Positions 1 to 9,450 of a DNA stretch of 64,000 bases are shown here, in pieces. The notes below the pieces were generated by a model that was given only the letters and a program-made list of their open reading frames with translations, was not told the origin of the DNA and ran no database searches. How positions within the stretch are numbered: position 1 is the first letter of the stretch; the number at the start of each line of letters is the position of its first letter. A program made the position numbers and the translations under genes. The stretch spans positions 18,685,972 to 18,749,971 of the forward strand of contig NC_012877.2 in assembly GCF_000003195.3 (NCBI RefSeq), written 5' to 3'. The stretch comes from Sorghum bicolor. Lineage: Eukaryota; Streptophyta; Magnoliopsida; Poales; Poaceae.

Positions 1-398
1 GCTTCAAGTCCTTGATCGGCAAGGTAAATTTTATCAGAAGGTTTATATCTAATTTGTCTGGTAAAATTCGTGCTTTCAGTCCTCTTCTTAAGTTAAAGGC
101 CGATCAAGAGTTTGTTTGGGGGAAGGAACAACAGTTGGCTCTGGATGAAATCAAGAATTATTTAGTGAATCCTCCAGTTCTAATTCCACCTCAGCAAGGG
201 AAGCCCTTCAGATTGTATTTGTCTACCGATGGGATGGTCATCGGTTCGGCTTTAATTCAAAAATTTGAAGGGAAAGAACGTGTGATTTATTACTTAAGCA
301 GGAGGTTGATTGATGCTGAGACCAGGTATTCGGCTATTGAGAAACTATGCTTGTGCTTGTATTTCTCTTGTATCAAGTTAAGGCACTACTTGCTTTAA
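1..398 (+). pseudogene. Ty3/gypsy (Tat family 1) RT C-terminus and RNase H fragment, left copy
   Basis: The translation covers the RT connection region (SLIGKVNFIRRF, then SPLLKLKADQEFVWG) and the start of the RNase H domain (YLSTDGMVIGSALIQ, then VIYYLSRRLIDAETRYS), ending at LRHYLL before a stop. The same protein segment lies in Tat-2 at 16930-17400, which identifies the family. No protease, RT palm or integrase is attached on this side. The reading frame is open but only about 130 codons long. It is a remnant of a pol polyprotein, not a gene. The start is set by the window edge. Confidence 0.9.
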
Positions 399-481
399 TT
401 CAAGAATTTGAAGGGAAAGAACGTTTTGGTAGTACTAGCTCCCCCTACATATGTGCTTCCATGAGTTTGGTTCAAGTTTGC
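1..481. repeat. Left copy of a 481 bp direct repeat (gypsy RNase H scrap plus copia UTR scrap)
   Basis: Bases 1-481 recur at 8602-9082, an offset of 8601 bp. I count one mismatch in 481 (t at 251, a at 8852). The unit contains a gypsy RT/RNase H fragment, a roughly 32 bp filler (393-424) and about 57 bp of Sirevirus 3' UTR. The left copy runs on into Sire-1 UTR; the right copy jumps to a gypsy integrase C-terminus. The copies diverge after a shared AAGTTTGC, a microhomology between the copia and gypsy sequences. The window starts inside the repeat, so the true left limit is not visible. Confidence 0.95.
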
Positions 482-1385
482 ACATATGCATGAATTAGAA
501 TTTTGGGAGATTTATTACTACCAAAATGATGCTAAGGTATATAGAATGGACCTTTGAAGCGTGATACCAATCGGAGTTGCCAATATACCATCCTTAGCAC
601 CAAAGTAGCTAGACATACATCAAAAACTCAAGATACCTCGTGAGATCACATTATATGTCTAGATACCACAAGAAAATAAAACTTTATGCTAGAATTCAAA
701 GCATCATTCAAGTTCTATTTCTAGCAAGCACCAATCATACAAGAGTAGTGAATTTAAACTTGCAATGCAACACTTCATTATGTTAATGCACATTCAAATG
801 CAACAAATGGTTCATGAGCTTGCTCCCCCTATTTGTGTGCTCAAGTTTAAAGGTTTCTCTCCCTATCTTTGTTTCTCTTTCTCTCCCTATCTTTGTTTCT
901 CTTCCCTCTTTTTGACTTTATCTTTGTTTCTCTCCCCCTTTGTCATCAATGACCACAAAGGTTCAAATTTTAGTGAGAATTAAGTCAATCAATATGAGGG
1001 TCAAATTATGGTTCAATCTAGATCACTTGCCTAGAATATGTAATTCGGTTTGATCCAAGAACAAGCTTCTTCACACCTCATAAAGTATAAGGGTTATCTT
1101 GACCATGTTGAATTACACATCTTAAGCTCATATTCTAGATCCAACACTAGGCTTACAAGCTCACAAACATGTCATATGCTACCACTAGATCAAGCAAACA
1201 TAGAAGCAATAGTGGTACCATACATACATCAAAAACTTTTTGATTTTCATGAATGAGCCTAATTGTCATGCAAATATGTCTATATGTTCTAAACATGTCC
1301 TTAGCAGAGTATGAATGCTATGTCAACCATCTTTACCTTGCTTTGTTGGAGGAGAGGCATGTCATATATAAAAGTGGGGGTGCAC
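424..1385 (-). other. Sire-1 3' untranslated region with repeated polypurine tracts
   Basis: No ORF of substance lies here. On the minus strand the sequence aligns with the region downstream of pol in Sire-2 (39706-40550): both have the TATGACATGCCTCTCCTC segment just after pol and a CTCACGAGGT segment further on. Purine-rich runs with a GGGGGAG core (plus strand CTCCCCCT or GCTCCCCCTA) occur near 440, 825 and 932. Multiple polypurine tracts upstream of the 3' LTR are a published Sirevirus feature. The runs of TCTCCCTATCTTTGTTTCTC at 858-920 form a short tandem repeat of about 30 bp. Confidence 0.75.
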
Positions 1386-4300
1386 TCATCTCAAGTTGGA
1401 GAACTCAAGTATGTTCAATTCATTCCTCAACTTGCAAAATCTCTTCTCATCAAGTGGCTTTGTGAAGATGTCGGCTAGTTGATCTTCAGTGCCAATGCTT
1501 TCAATGCTAATATCACCCTTTTGTTGATGATCTCTTATGAAATGATGCCTTATGTCAATGTGCTTGGTTCTTGAATGTTGAACCGGATTTTGTGTCATCT
1601 TGATTGCACTCTCATTGTCACATAGCAAAGGCACATTCTTGAATTTGATTCCATAGTCATTCAAGGTAGCTTTCATCCAAAGCAATTGTGCACAACAACT
1701 ACCGGCACTAAAGTATTCGGCCTCGGCGGTTGATAGTGCAACACTATTTTGTTTCTTTGATGACCATGAAACTAGAGACCTTCCTAGCAATTGACAAGTG
1801 CCACTTGTGCTCATTCTATCAATCTTGCATCCACCATAGTCGGAGTCCGAATATCCAATCAATTCAAAGTTAGACCCCTTGGAATACCATAATCCAACAT
1901 CATGAGTGCCTTTAAGATACCTCAATATCCTCTTGGTTGCCTTCAAGTGACTCTCTCTAGGTGAAGCTTGGTATCTTGCACACTTGCACACACTAAACAT
2001 TACATCCGGCCTTGATGCGGTGACATATAGCAAACTTCCAATCATGGACCGGTATAGCTTTTGATCTACCATGTTGCCACTTGCATCACTACCTAATTGA
2101 TCATTTGTGCCCATAGGTGTGCTCATTGGTTTAGCTTCTTGCAACCCAAACTTCTTGATCATGTCCTTGATGTACTTGCTTTGACTTACAAAAGTGCCAT
2201 CCTTCATTTGCTTGATTTGAAGTCCAAGAAAGTAACTAAGCTCTCCAATCATGGACATCTCAAACTCATTAGCCATCATTCTTCCAAACTCTTCACAAAA
2301 GTCTTGATTGGTTGATCCAAAAATGATATCATAAACATAGATTTGCAACACAAACAAGTCATTGCCTAGCTTCTTGGTGAAGAGAGTAGTGTCAACCTTT
2401 CCCATCTTGAACCCTTTAGAGAGAAGGAAATCTCTCAATATCTCATACCATGCTCTAGGTGCTTGCTTTAAACCATACAATGCCTTCTTGAGCTTGTAAA
2501 CATGGTTGGGTTTCTTGTCATCTTCAAAACCGGGAGGTTGTTCAACGTAAACCAACTCATTGATGTATCCATTGAGAAATGCACTCTTCACATCCATTTG
2601 ATAGAGCTTGATGTTGTGGGCACAAGCATAGGCTAATAATATTCTTATTGCCTCCAATCTTGCAACCGGTGCAAATGTTTCTCCAAAGTCAAGACCTTCA
2701 ACTTGAGTGTAGCCTTGTGCTACTAGTCTTGCTTTGTTTCTCACAACTACACCATCTTGATCTTGCTTGTTTCTAAAGACCCACTTGGTACCAATCACAT
2801 TGTAGTTCTTTGGCCTCTCAACAAGCTCCCACACTTGATTTCTTGTGAAGTTGTTCAATTCTTCATGCATGGCATTTACCCAATCGGAATCTTTCAATGC
2901 ATCTTCTATCTTCTTTGGTTCCTCAAATGAGACAAATGAATAGTGCTCACAAACGGAAGCTAGCCTTGATCTTGTTTGTACACCACTTTGAATTCCTCCA
3001 ATGACTTGATCCAATGGATGATCCCTTGCTATGCTTGTAGGTTGGAGTATTGGGAGTTGATTGCTTCCACTTGCTTGATTTTGATTTTGATCATCATCAT
3101 GAGAGCCACTAGTACTTGCTTGATTTGTGTCAATTTGCACTTCTTGATTGATCATGTGAATGTCATTATCATCATCAACTTGCATTGGCCTTATGTCACC
3201 AACATCCATGTTTTTCATTGCATTTGCCAATTGATCTCCTCTCACATCATCAAGATTTTGAGCTTCACTTTGAGATCCTTCGGTTTCATCAAACTCAACA
3301 TCATGGACTTCTTCCAATGTGCCACTTGTCAAGTTCCATACTCTATATGCCTTGCTTGTGGTGGAATAACCAAGTAAGAACCCTTCATCACATTTCTTCT
3401 CAAATTTACTCAATCTAGTGCCTTTCTTGAGAATGTAGCATTTGCAACCAAACACTCTAAAGTATGCAATGTTGGGCTTTCTTCCATTCAATAGCTCATA
3501 TGGTGTCTTCCCAAGCTTCCCATGGCAATAGAGATGGTTGCTACAATAGCAAGCCGTGTTGATAGCTTCACTCCAAAATGAATGGCTAACATTGTATTCA
3601 CTAAGCATTGATCTAGCCATATCAATCAAGGTTCTATTCTTCCTTTCAACTACACCATTGGATTGAGGAGTGTATGTTGGAGAGAATTGATGTCCAATGC
3701 CAAGATCATCACACAATTCCTCAATTCTTGTGTTCTTGAATTCACTACCATTGTCACTTCTAATCTTCTTGATAGTGGTTTCAAACTCATTTTGCACCCT
3801 CTTGACAAAAGACTTGAATAGATCACAAACATCACTCTTGTCATAGAGGAAGAACACCCAAGTGTATCTAGTGTAGTCATCAACTATCACAAAGCCATAC
3901 TTGTTGCCACCAATGCTAGTGTATGTTGTTGGCCCAAATAAATCCATGTGCAATAGCTCAAATGCCTTTGATGTGCTCATTTCACTTTTCTTAGGATGTG
4001 CATTTCCAACTTGCTTTCCGGCTTGACAAGCACTACATGGTTTATCCTTCTCAAAGGTGACATCCTTCAAGCCTCTAACTAAGTCATGCCTCAAAAGTTT
4101 GTTTAATTGTTTCATTCCAACATGACCAAGCCTTCTATGCCACAACCCAAACTTGATTTGCTAATTAGGCATGATGTCAATTGAGTGTCACTATCATTGA
4201 AATCAACCAAGTATAAGCTACCATGCCTAAATCCTTTGAATATCAAGTTTGATCCATCAACACTAACCACCTCAACATCATCACTACCAAAGATGCACTT

Positions 4301-4578
4301 GAAACAAAGGTCACAAAGTTGTGCAATTGACAAGAGATTGAAATCTAGGCTCTCAACTAGCAACACATTTGATATGCTCATGTCATTTGAGATAGCAATT
4401 TTACCAAGCCTCTTAACCTTGCCTTTCTTGTTGTTGCCGAAAGTGATAGAATCAAAGCCACCATTTTGATTTGTATCAATTGATTTGAACATACAAGACT
4501 CTCCGGTCATATGTTGAGTGCACCCACTATCAAGCACCCAATGCCTTCCTCCGGCTTTGTAATTGACCTACAAGACAA
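1386..4578 (-). pseudogene. Sire-1 pol: protease, integrase, RT, RNase H (frameshifted)
   Basis: Frame 1 (4537-4112) holds the aspartic protease start, [11 protein letters not shown]. Frame 2 (4145-1386, 919 aa) holds the GAG-pre-integrase zinc region (WHRRLGHVG through CSACQAGKQ), the integrase core (HMDLFGP, SDNGSEF, VERKNR: D, D, E all present), the copia-type RT and a C-terminal RNase H (DSDYGG, STAEAEY, CDNESA). The frame change near 4146-4150 is a 4 bp deletion relative to Sire-2, where GGTTGGTTATGGCAT is shortened to GGTTGTGGCAT. The RT catalytic box reads YVYDIIF instead of YVDDIIF (about 2318-2338), so the first catalytic Asp is lost. Overall length matches a complete copia pol. It is clearly non-functional. 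Confidence 0.93.
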
Positions 4579-4580
4579 GA

Positions 4581-6626
4581 TCAATTCTTTTTAGGTACCC
4601 AAACTTGATTGGGTCCTCCAAGATTAGCAACTAAGCTCTTTGGTACCCAAATGGCTTTCTTCTTTGAGCCCATCCATGGTGCACCAATGAACTTAGCATG
4701 AACACCTTTTGTATCCTTGGTAAGCACATAGAAAGAATTAAGCTTAATTGAGGATACATTAGCTTTGGGTTTCTTGTTCATGCATTGTTGCTCTAGGTGA
4801 CCAACTTGCTTGCAAGCTTTGCAATACCGACCATTGTTCTTCACAAAACTAGTCTTGTGAGGAGCAAAGGCGGCCTTGCCTTTCTTGGAGTTATAGCCTA
4901 GTCCCTCTTTATAGAGAGAAGCTCTTTGGCTACCCAAGCACATAAGCAAGCGGTCCTCACCACCATAAGCCTTGGCTAAGGTGTGATTGAGCTCTTTCAC
5001 CTCCTTCTTGAGAATTTCATTCTCAACTTTTAGTGTGGTGTCACAAGTGAAACCATCACTACTAGATGAGGATGATGTAGATGTGCTACATGAAGGGTTA
5101 GTAGAAGCAATAACAATAGGCTTACTCAAGATATCACATGTTATGCCTATGTTGCAAGTTTGAGCTTTTTCAATTTTAGTTGGCTCATTTTTACACTTGT
5201 TAACTAGAGAGGAATGAGCTTCTCCAAGCTTAGTGTGAGCCTTTTGAAGCTTCTTATGGTCTTCCTTTAGACTCTCATAAGATGCTCTAAGCTCATCAAG
5301 TTCTTGCTCAAGGGTTTTCTTATCCTTAAGCAAGGCCTTGCACTCCTTTCTAGTTTCTTTATAGTGATGAGTGCAATCTTCTAGCATAGTGATTAGTTCA
5401 TCTTTAGTTTGTTCATCATTATCACTATCACTATCACTATCATGGTCACTCTCATCATCGGATGATACCTTAGTGGCCTTAGCCATGAAGCATGATGGAG
5501 TGTCGAAGATGTTGCTTTTTCCTTGAATTGCAATGCTAGCATGCGCCTTCTTATTGGTGCTCTCATCATCACTTGAGGAATCATCACTATCCCAAGTTGC
5601 AACATGGGCATCACCCTTCTTCTTGTTTGAGCCTTCCTTCTTTTCTTGCTTCTTCTTTTGCTTCTTTCTTTCCTTCTTAATAACATCTTCGTCATCACTA
5701 TCATAAGGACACTTGGCGATGAGATGATCCTTGCTATGGCATATAAAGCACCTCATGGAATGGTCATTCTTCTTTGAGGAGCTCTTCTTCCTTCTTGCCC
5801 GATAGCCTTTCTTCTTCATAAACTTGCCAAATCTCTTGACAAGAAGAGCCATCTCCTCATCTTCATCACTATCACAAGAGCTTGCTTCTTCTTCACTTGA
5901 TGATTCTTGCTTGGCTTTACCCTTGGATGTGGAGGCCTTGAATGCCACACTTTTCTTCTTCTCATCATCTTTCTTGTCACCATCCTTCTTCTTCTTCTTG
6001 ATCAACTCATCCTTTTCATCATCTTCTCTATAGGCATCATCGGTCATCACCTCTTGAAAGACTTGTTGGGGAGTTGATTCACTAAGAGTTGTCTTGACTA
6101 GCACGGTGATCAATGTGTCAAATCTCTTGGGCAATCTTCTCAAGAACTTCATAGAGAATTGACTATCCTTCACTTCTTCCCCAAGTGCCTTGAGCTCATT
6201 CACAATGACTTGTAACCGGTGAAACATCTCCGACACACTTTCATCCTCTTGCATCTTGAAGCTTGAGAAGTTTTCTTGGAGGATGTAAGCTTTGGCGGTC
6301 TTGGTACCTTTGGTGCCTTCAAATGTTTCTTCTAATTTTGCCCATGCATCATGAGCAACCTCAATGTTCTTGATTTACTCAAAGGTCTTGTCATCAAGGG
6401 CTTCATGAAGAGCACTAATTGCAATGTCATTGCATTGAAGCTTCTTTTCTTCAATCGGTGTTGGTGCATTCTCATTTGCAACCTCAATTTTTGTTTCGGT
6501 CACCTTCCAAACTTCTCTATTGATTGACTTGAGATGGGCGGTCATCTTGACCTTCCAATAAGCATAATTTGTGCCATCAAAGTAAGGTGCCTTCTTGGTG
6601 TTGTTGATATACAAACTAAGAGCCAT
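4581..6626 (-). pseudogene. Sire-1 gag (capsid and nucleocapsid), one nonsense codon
   Basis: The ORF starts with MALSLYINNTKK at an ATG 44 bases inside the PBS. The N-terminal part is the UBN2-type copia capsid region, followed by a lysine/acidic-rich stretch, a zinc knuckle CFICHSKDHLIAKC, a long coiled-coil-like segment with many Leu/Lys/Glu, and a second knuckle CKACKQVGHLEQQC near the C-terminus. It ends VWVPKKN then TGA at 4581. A TAA at 6375-6377 interrupts codon 84; Sire-2 has CAA at the matching place, so a C-to-T change explains it. The two pieces (6626-6375, 6372-4581) share one frame. Pol follows in a different frame, whereas in Sire-2 it is in the same frame. Confidence 0.92.
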
Positions 6627-6669
6627 TTCTTCACCGTAGGTTGTTAAGCCTCAAATAAACGGTGCCTCG

Positions 6670-6681
6670 GCTCTGATACCA
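6670..6681 (-). other. Sire-1 primer binding site, initiator tRNA-Met type
   Basis: Minus-strand TGGTATCAGAGC starts two bases inside the 5' LTR edge at 6684. It is the usual Ty1/copia match to the 3' end of initiator tRNA-Met. The same site in Sire-2 reads TGGTATCAAAGC. Confidence 0.9.
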
Positions 6682-6683
6682 CT

Positions 6684-8607
6684 TGAAAGGTCCAAAAGGC
6701 TAGAGGGGGGGTGAATAGCCTATTTAAAAACTCTACAAACTTTACTAAACAAGTGAGTTAGTAAAATAAGTGGCGAAGCTATTCTAGCACTAGCACAACT
6801 AAGCTATGCAAGCCACCTATACAAGTCTAGCAAGAAGGCTAAACACTAAAAGACAACAACTAGAGAAGGCTACACAACAACTCTAAACTAACAAGAAATA
6901 AGCTACACAAGCTAAACTAACAAGGTAGGCAAGTATGTAAAGAGAGGACAGTGATTGTTATACCGACGTTGTAGAGAAGAGATATATCCAATCAATCATG
7001 TACACAATCACAAGAGAGACCTCGGCAAGAGATGACACAAGATTTTTTACCGAGGTTCACTTGCTTCCCGGCAAGCTACTCCTCGTTGTGGCGATACACC
7101 CACTTGATGGATCACGAGCTAATTGGCAATCCAAAGCCAAACCCTCAGCGGGTGCCGCACATCCACTCACAAGATGGGGATCCTCCAAGCCATGAGCAAT
7201 CCACTAGAGTAGCCAATTGCGATCTCCCGTGGGGAAGGCTCAAGAACCCCTTACAAATCACTTGGTGAGGCTCGAAACAATCTCCAATCACGAGCTCAAC
7301 ACCACCGCTGCTCCAAGCCGTCTAGGGCGTAGGGAAACACCCAAGAGTGACAAGAAATCCGCAGCAAACTCAAGAATCAAGTGCCACTAAATGCAACTCT
7401 CAAAGCAATGCACTTGAATCTCACTCAATCTCACTAGGATTAGCAATCAAGCAAGGTGATGAGTGGAGGGAGAGTTCTCTAGCTCAATGTATGCCTCAAG
7501 TAATAAAATGTGCAAGAGTGAACCTCCCAAAGCCAGCCACCTCCAATTTATAAGCCCCTCAAAGAAACTAGCCGTTGGCTGTTTTCACTGGGCTGAAATC
7601 GGGGGCACCGGACTCTACCAAATGAGCATCGGACGCTCGACACCCTGCGTCCGGTGCACTGGAGTTGGCCACGTGTCCGTCCTGAATTTCGCATGTCAGA
7701 TCCTAACGGTCACCTGCGGATCACCGGACGCTCTGCAGGTCCACACCGGACGCGTCCGGTGCACACCGGACTCATGCGCAGAGAGTTCCGCAAACCGCAG
7801 GGTCACCGGACGCTAAGCTAGTCCACACCGGACGCGTCCGGTGCTCACCGGACTCATGCGCAGAGAGGGTTGCAAAACCTCCTCACACCGGACGCACTCA
7901 GAGAGCGTCCGGTGCTCAGCCCTACCAGGGTCAAGCACAGCAGAGTCTGAGGCCAGCGTCCGGTGCCTCCTCACTCAGCGTCCGGTGAGTGTTTCTCAGT
8001 GAGAAAACACTCCCGCGACTTCTCCAAATTTCCCACCGGCGCAATAGAAAATATACACTTATTTTTCTCAAAAGCGCCGAATCCCGCCTCGTAAGCTCGG
8101 CGGGAGGGGGAGAGGAACCCACACCCCTCTCAACCCTAGGAACTCCACCTCCTTTGTAAAAGTGCTGACACCAACAAGTGTCCACCACCAAAGTGCAAGT
8201 GTGTTAGCTTTTCACAAACATTTTCGCCAAAGGAGTTAAGTTAGCACTTTACTAGATCCTAATGCATATGCTCAAGATGTAGACCTAGTAGCATTTGATT
8301 CGAGAGATGACCGTGATTTCCCCTCTTGATAGTCGGCTATCGATCCTAAACCCTGTCAATCACTTCTCTACTCATCTTAGACCGGCAAAAGTAAAACCCT
8401 ATGTTTATACCTTTGCCTTGATAACTTTGCTCCTCGTCTATCACCCTGATCTCCACTTCAAGCTTCATCCCTTCGTGATCATGTGGCCACCTTTCCATGC
8501 CACCATGCACCTTCATCACATGTGTTGCTATGCCTAACTCAAATCACTTAAACATAGGGCATTAGCAACTTGGTGTCATTAATTACCAAAACCAAACTTG
8601 GGCTTCA
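6684..8607 (-). repeat. Sire-1 5' LTR (about 1.9 kb)
   Basis: On the minus strand the LTR opens TGAAGCCCAAGTTTGG and closes GGACCTTTCA, matching the ends of the Sire-2 LTRs (TGAAAGCCCTAGTTTGG, GGACCTTTCA). It is longer than the Sire-2 LTR (1542 bp), so the two belong to different subfamilies. The middle (about 7600-7990) is packed with CACCGGAC/GTCCGGTG palindromic motifs. The outer edge at 8607 abuts the 481 bp chimeric repeat with no visible target-site duplication. Confidence 0.88.
7545..7554 (-). promoter_or_regulatory. Probable TATA box of the Sire-1 LTR
   Basis: Minus-strand CTTATAAATT lies in the same place, just downstream of the palindrome array, as the TATAAATA of the Sire-2 LTRs. 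Conservation of position supports it as the U3/R promoter. Confidence 0.6.
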
Positions 8608-8999
8608 AGTCCTTGATCGGCAAGGTAAATTTTATCAGAAGGTTTATATCTAATTTGTCTGGTAAAATTCGTGCTTTCAGTCCTCTTCTTAAGTTAAAGG
8701 CCGATCAAGAGTTTGTTTGGGGGAAGGAACAACAGTTGGCTCTGGATGAAATCAAGAATTATTTAGTGAATCCTCCAGTTCTAATTCCACCTCAGCAAGG
8801 GAAGCCCTTCAGATTGTATTTGTCTACCGATGGGATGGTCATCGGTTCGGCATTAATTCAAAAATTTGAAGGGAAAGAACGTGTGATTTATTACTTAAGC
8901 AGGAGGTTGATTGATGCTGAGACCAGGTATTCGGCTATTGAGAAACTATGCTTGTGCTTGTATTTCTCTTGTATCAAGTTAAGGCACTACTTGCTTTAA
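8598..8999 (+). pseudogene. Ty3/gypsy (Tat family 1) RT C-terminus and RNase H fragment, right copy
   Basis: This is the same 130-codon segment as at 1-398. In Tat-2 this stretch is followed by the rest of RNase H, a second RNase H and integrase. Here all of that is gone except the last 70 codons of integrase starting at 9083. The first few codons come from Sire-1 LTR sequence. It is the 5'-most recognisable piece of Tat-1. Confidence 0.88.
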
Positions 9000-9082
9000 T
9001 TCAAGAATTTGAAGGGAAAGAACGTTTTGGTAGTACTAGCTCCCCCTACATATGTGCTTCCATGAGTTTGGTTCAAGTTTGC
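8602..9082. repeat. Right copy of the 481 bp chimeric direct repeat
   Basis: It matches 1-481 with one mismatch. The first six bases (GCTTCA) are also the outer edge of the Sire-1 LTR. It carries gypsy RNase H sequence to about 8993, a filler of about 32 bp resembling the internal stretch near 8851, then about 57 bp of copia UTR before the jump into gypsy integrase at 9083. Confidence 0.95.
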
Positions 9083-9299
9083 CGATGGAGACTTAGTGTG
9101 GAAGTTAATCTTGCCGATCGGGACTAAAAGTTCAAAATTTGGGAAGTGGTCTCCCAATTGGGAGGGTCCCTATCGGATAAGTCGATCGGCTCCTGGTAAT
9201 GCTTATATTTTAGAAACCCTCGAGGGAGTCGAATTTCCCAGAGCATTAAATGGCAAATATCTGAAGAAATACTACCCAAGCATATGGGTCGATGCATAA
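9083..9299 (+). pseudogene. Tat-1 integrase C-terminal tail
   Basis: The translation reads ADGDLVWKLILPIGTKS, then KFGKWSPNWEGPYRISR, and ends KYLKKYYPSIWVDA with TAA. This is the Ty3/gypsy integrase C-terminal region carrying the NWEGPYR motif. Tat-2 encodes the same segment at 15073-15290 on the minus strand. Only about 70 codons survive. Confidence 0.88.
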
Positions 9300-9450
9300 A
9301 AGTTTAAATGCCAATAACGCTCCTATCGGCTGGATCAAATGTGTCTGGGGCCGGACTTAATGTTTCAAAAGATGTCGATAACAGTCCTATCGGCTAGACT
9401 AAAAGAAAGCTGGAAAGCAGAGAGAGGCGAGTATGTTGTCGATGAAGAGC

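Larger units (their letters stand above)
424..8607 (-). mobile_element. Sire-1: Sirevirus-type Ty1/copia element, minus strand, 3' LTR missing
   Basis: Reading on the minus strand, the order is 5' LTR (6684-8607), PBS (6670-6681), gag (6626-4581), pol (4578-1386) and 3' UTR (1385-424). Domain order protease, integrase, RT, RNase H is that of Ty1/copia. Two zinc knuckles in gag, an initiator-Met-type PBS and several purine-rich tracts in the 3' UTR point to the Sirevirus (Maximus/SIRE) branch. The 3' LTR is absent: the UTR stops at a junction with a gypsy fragment near 424. Gag has a nonsense codon, pol has a 4 bp deletion, and RT has lost an active-site Asp, so the copy is dead. Confidence 0.93.

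Noticed and set aside
5393..5704. Basic ORF on the minus strand inside Sire-1 gag
   Set aside because: A shadow of the Lys/Asp-rich gag region in another frame, with no domain.
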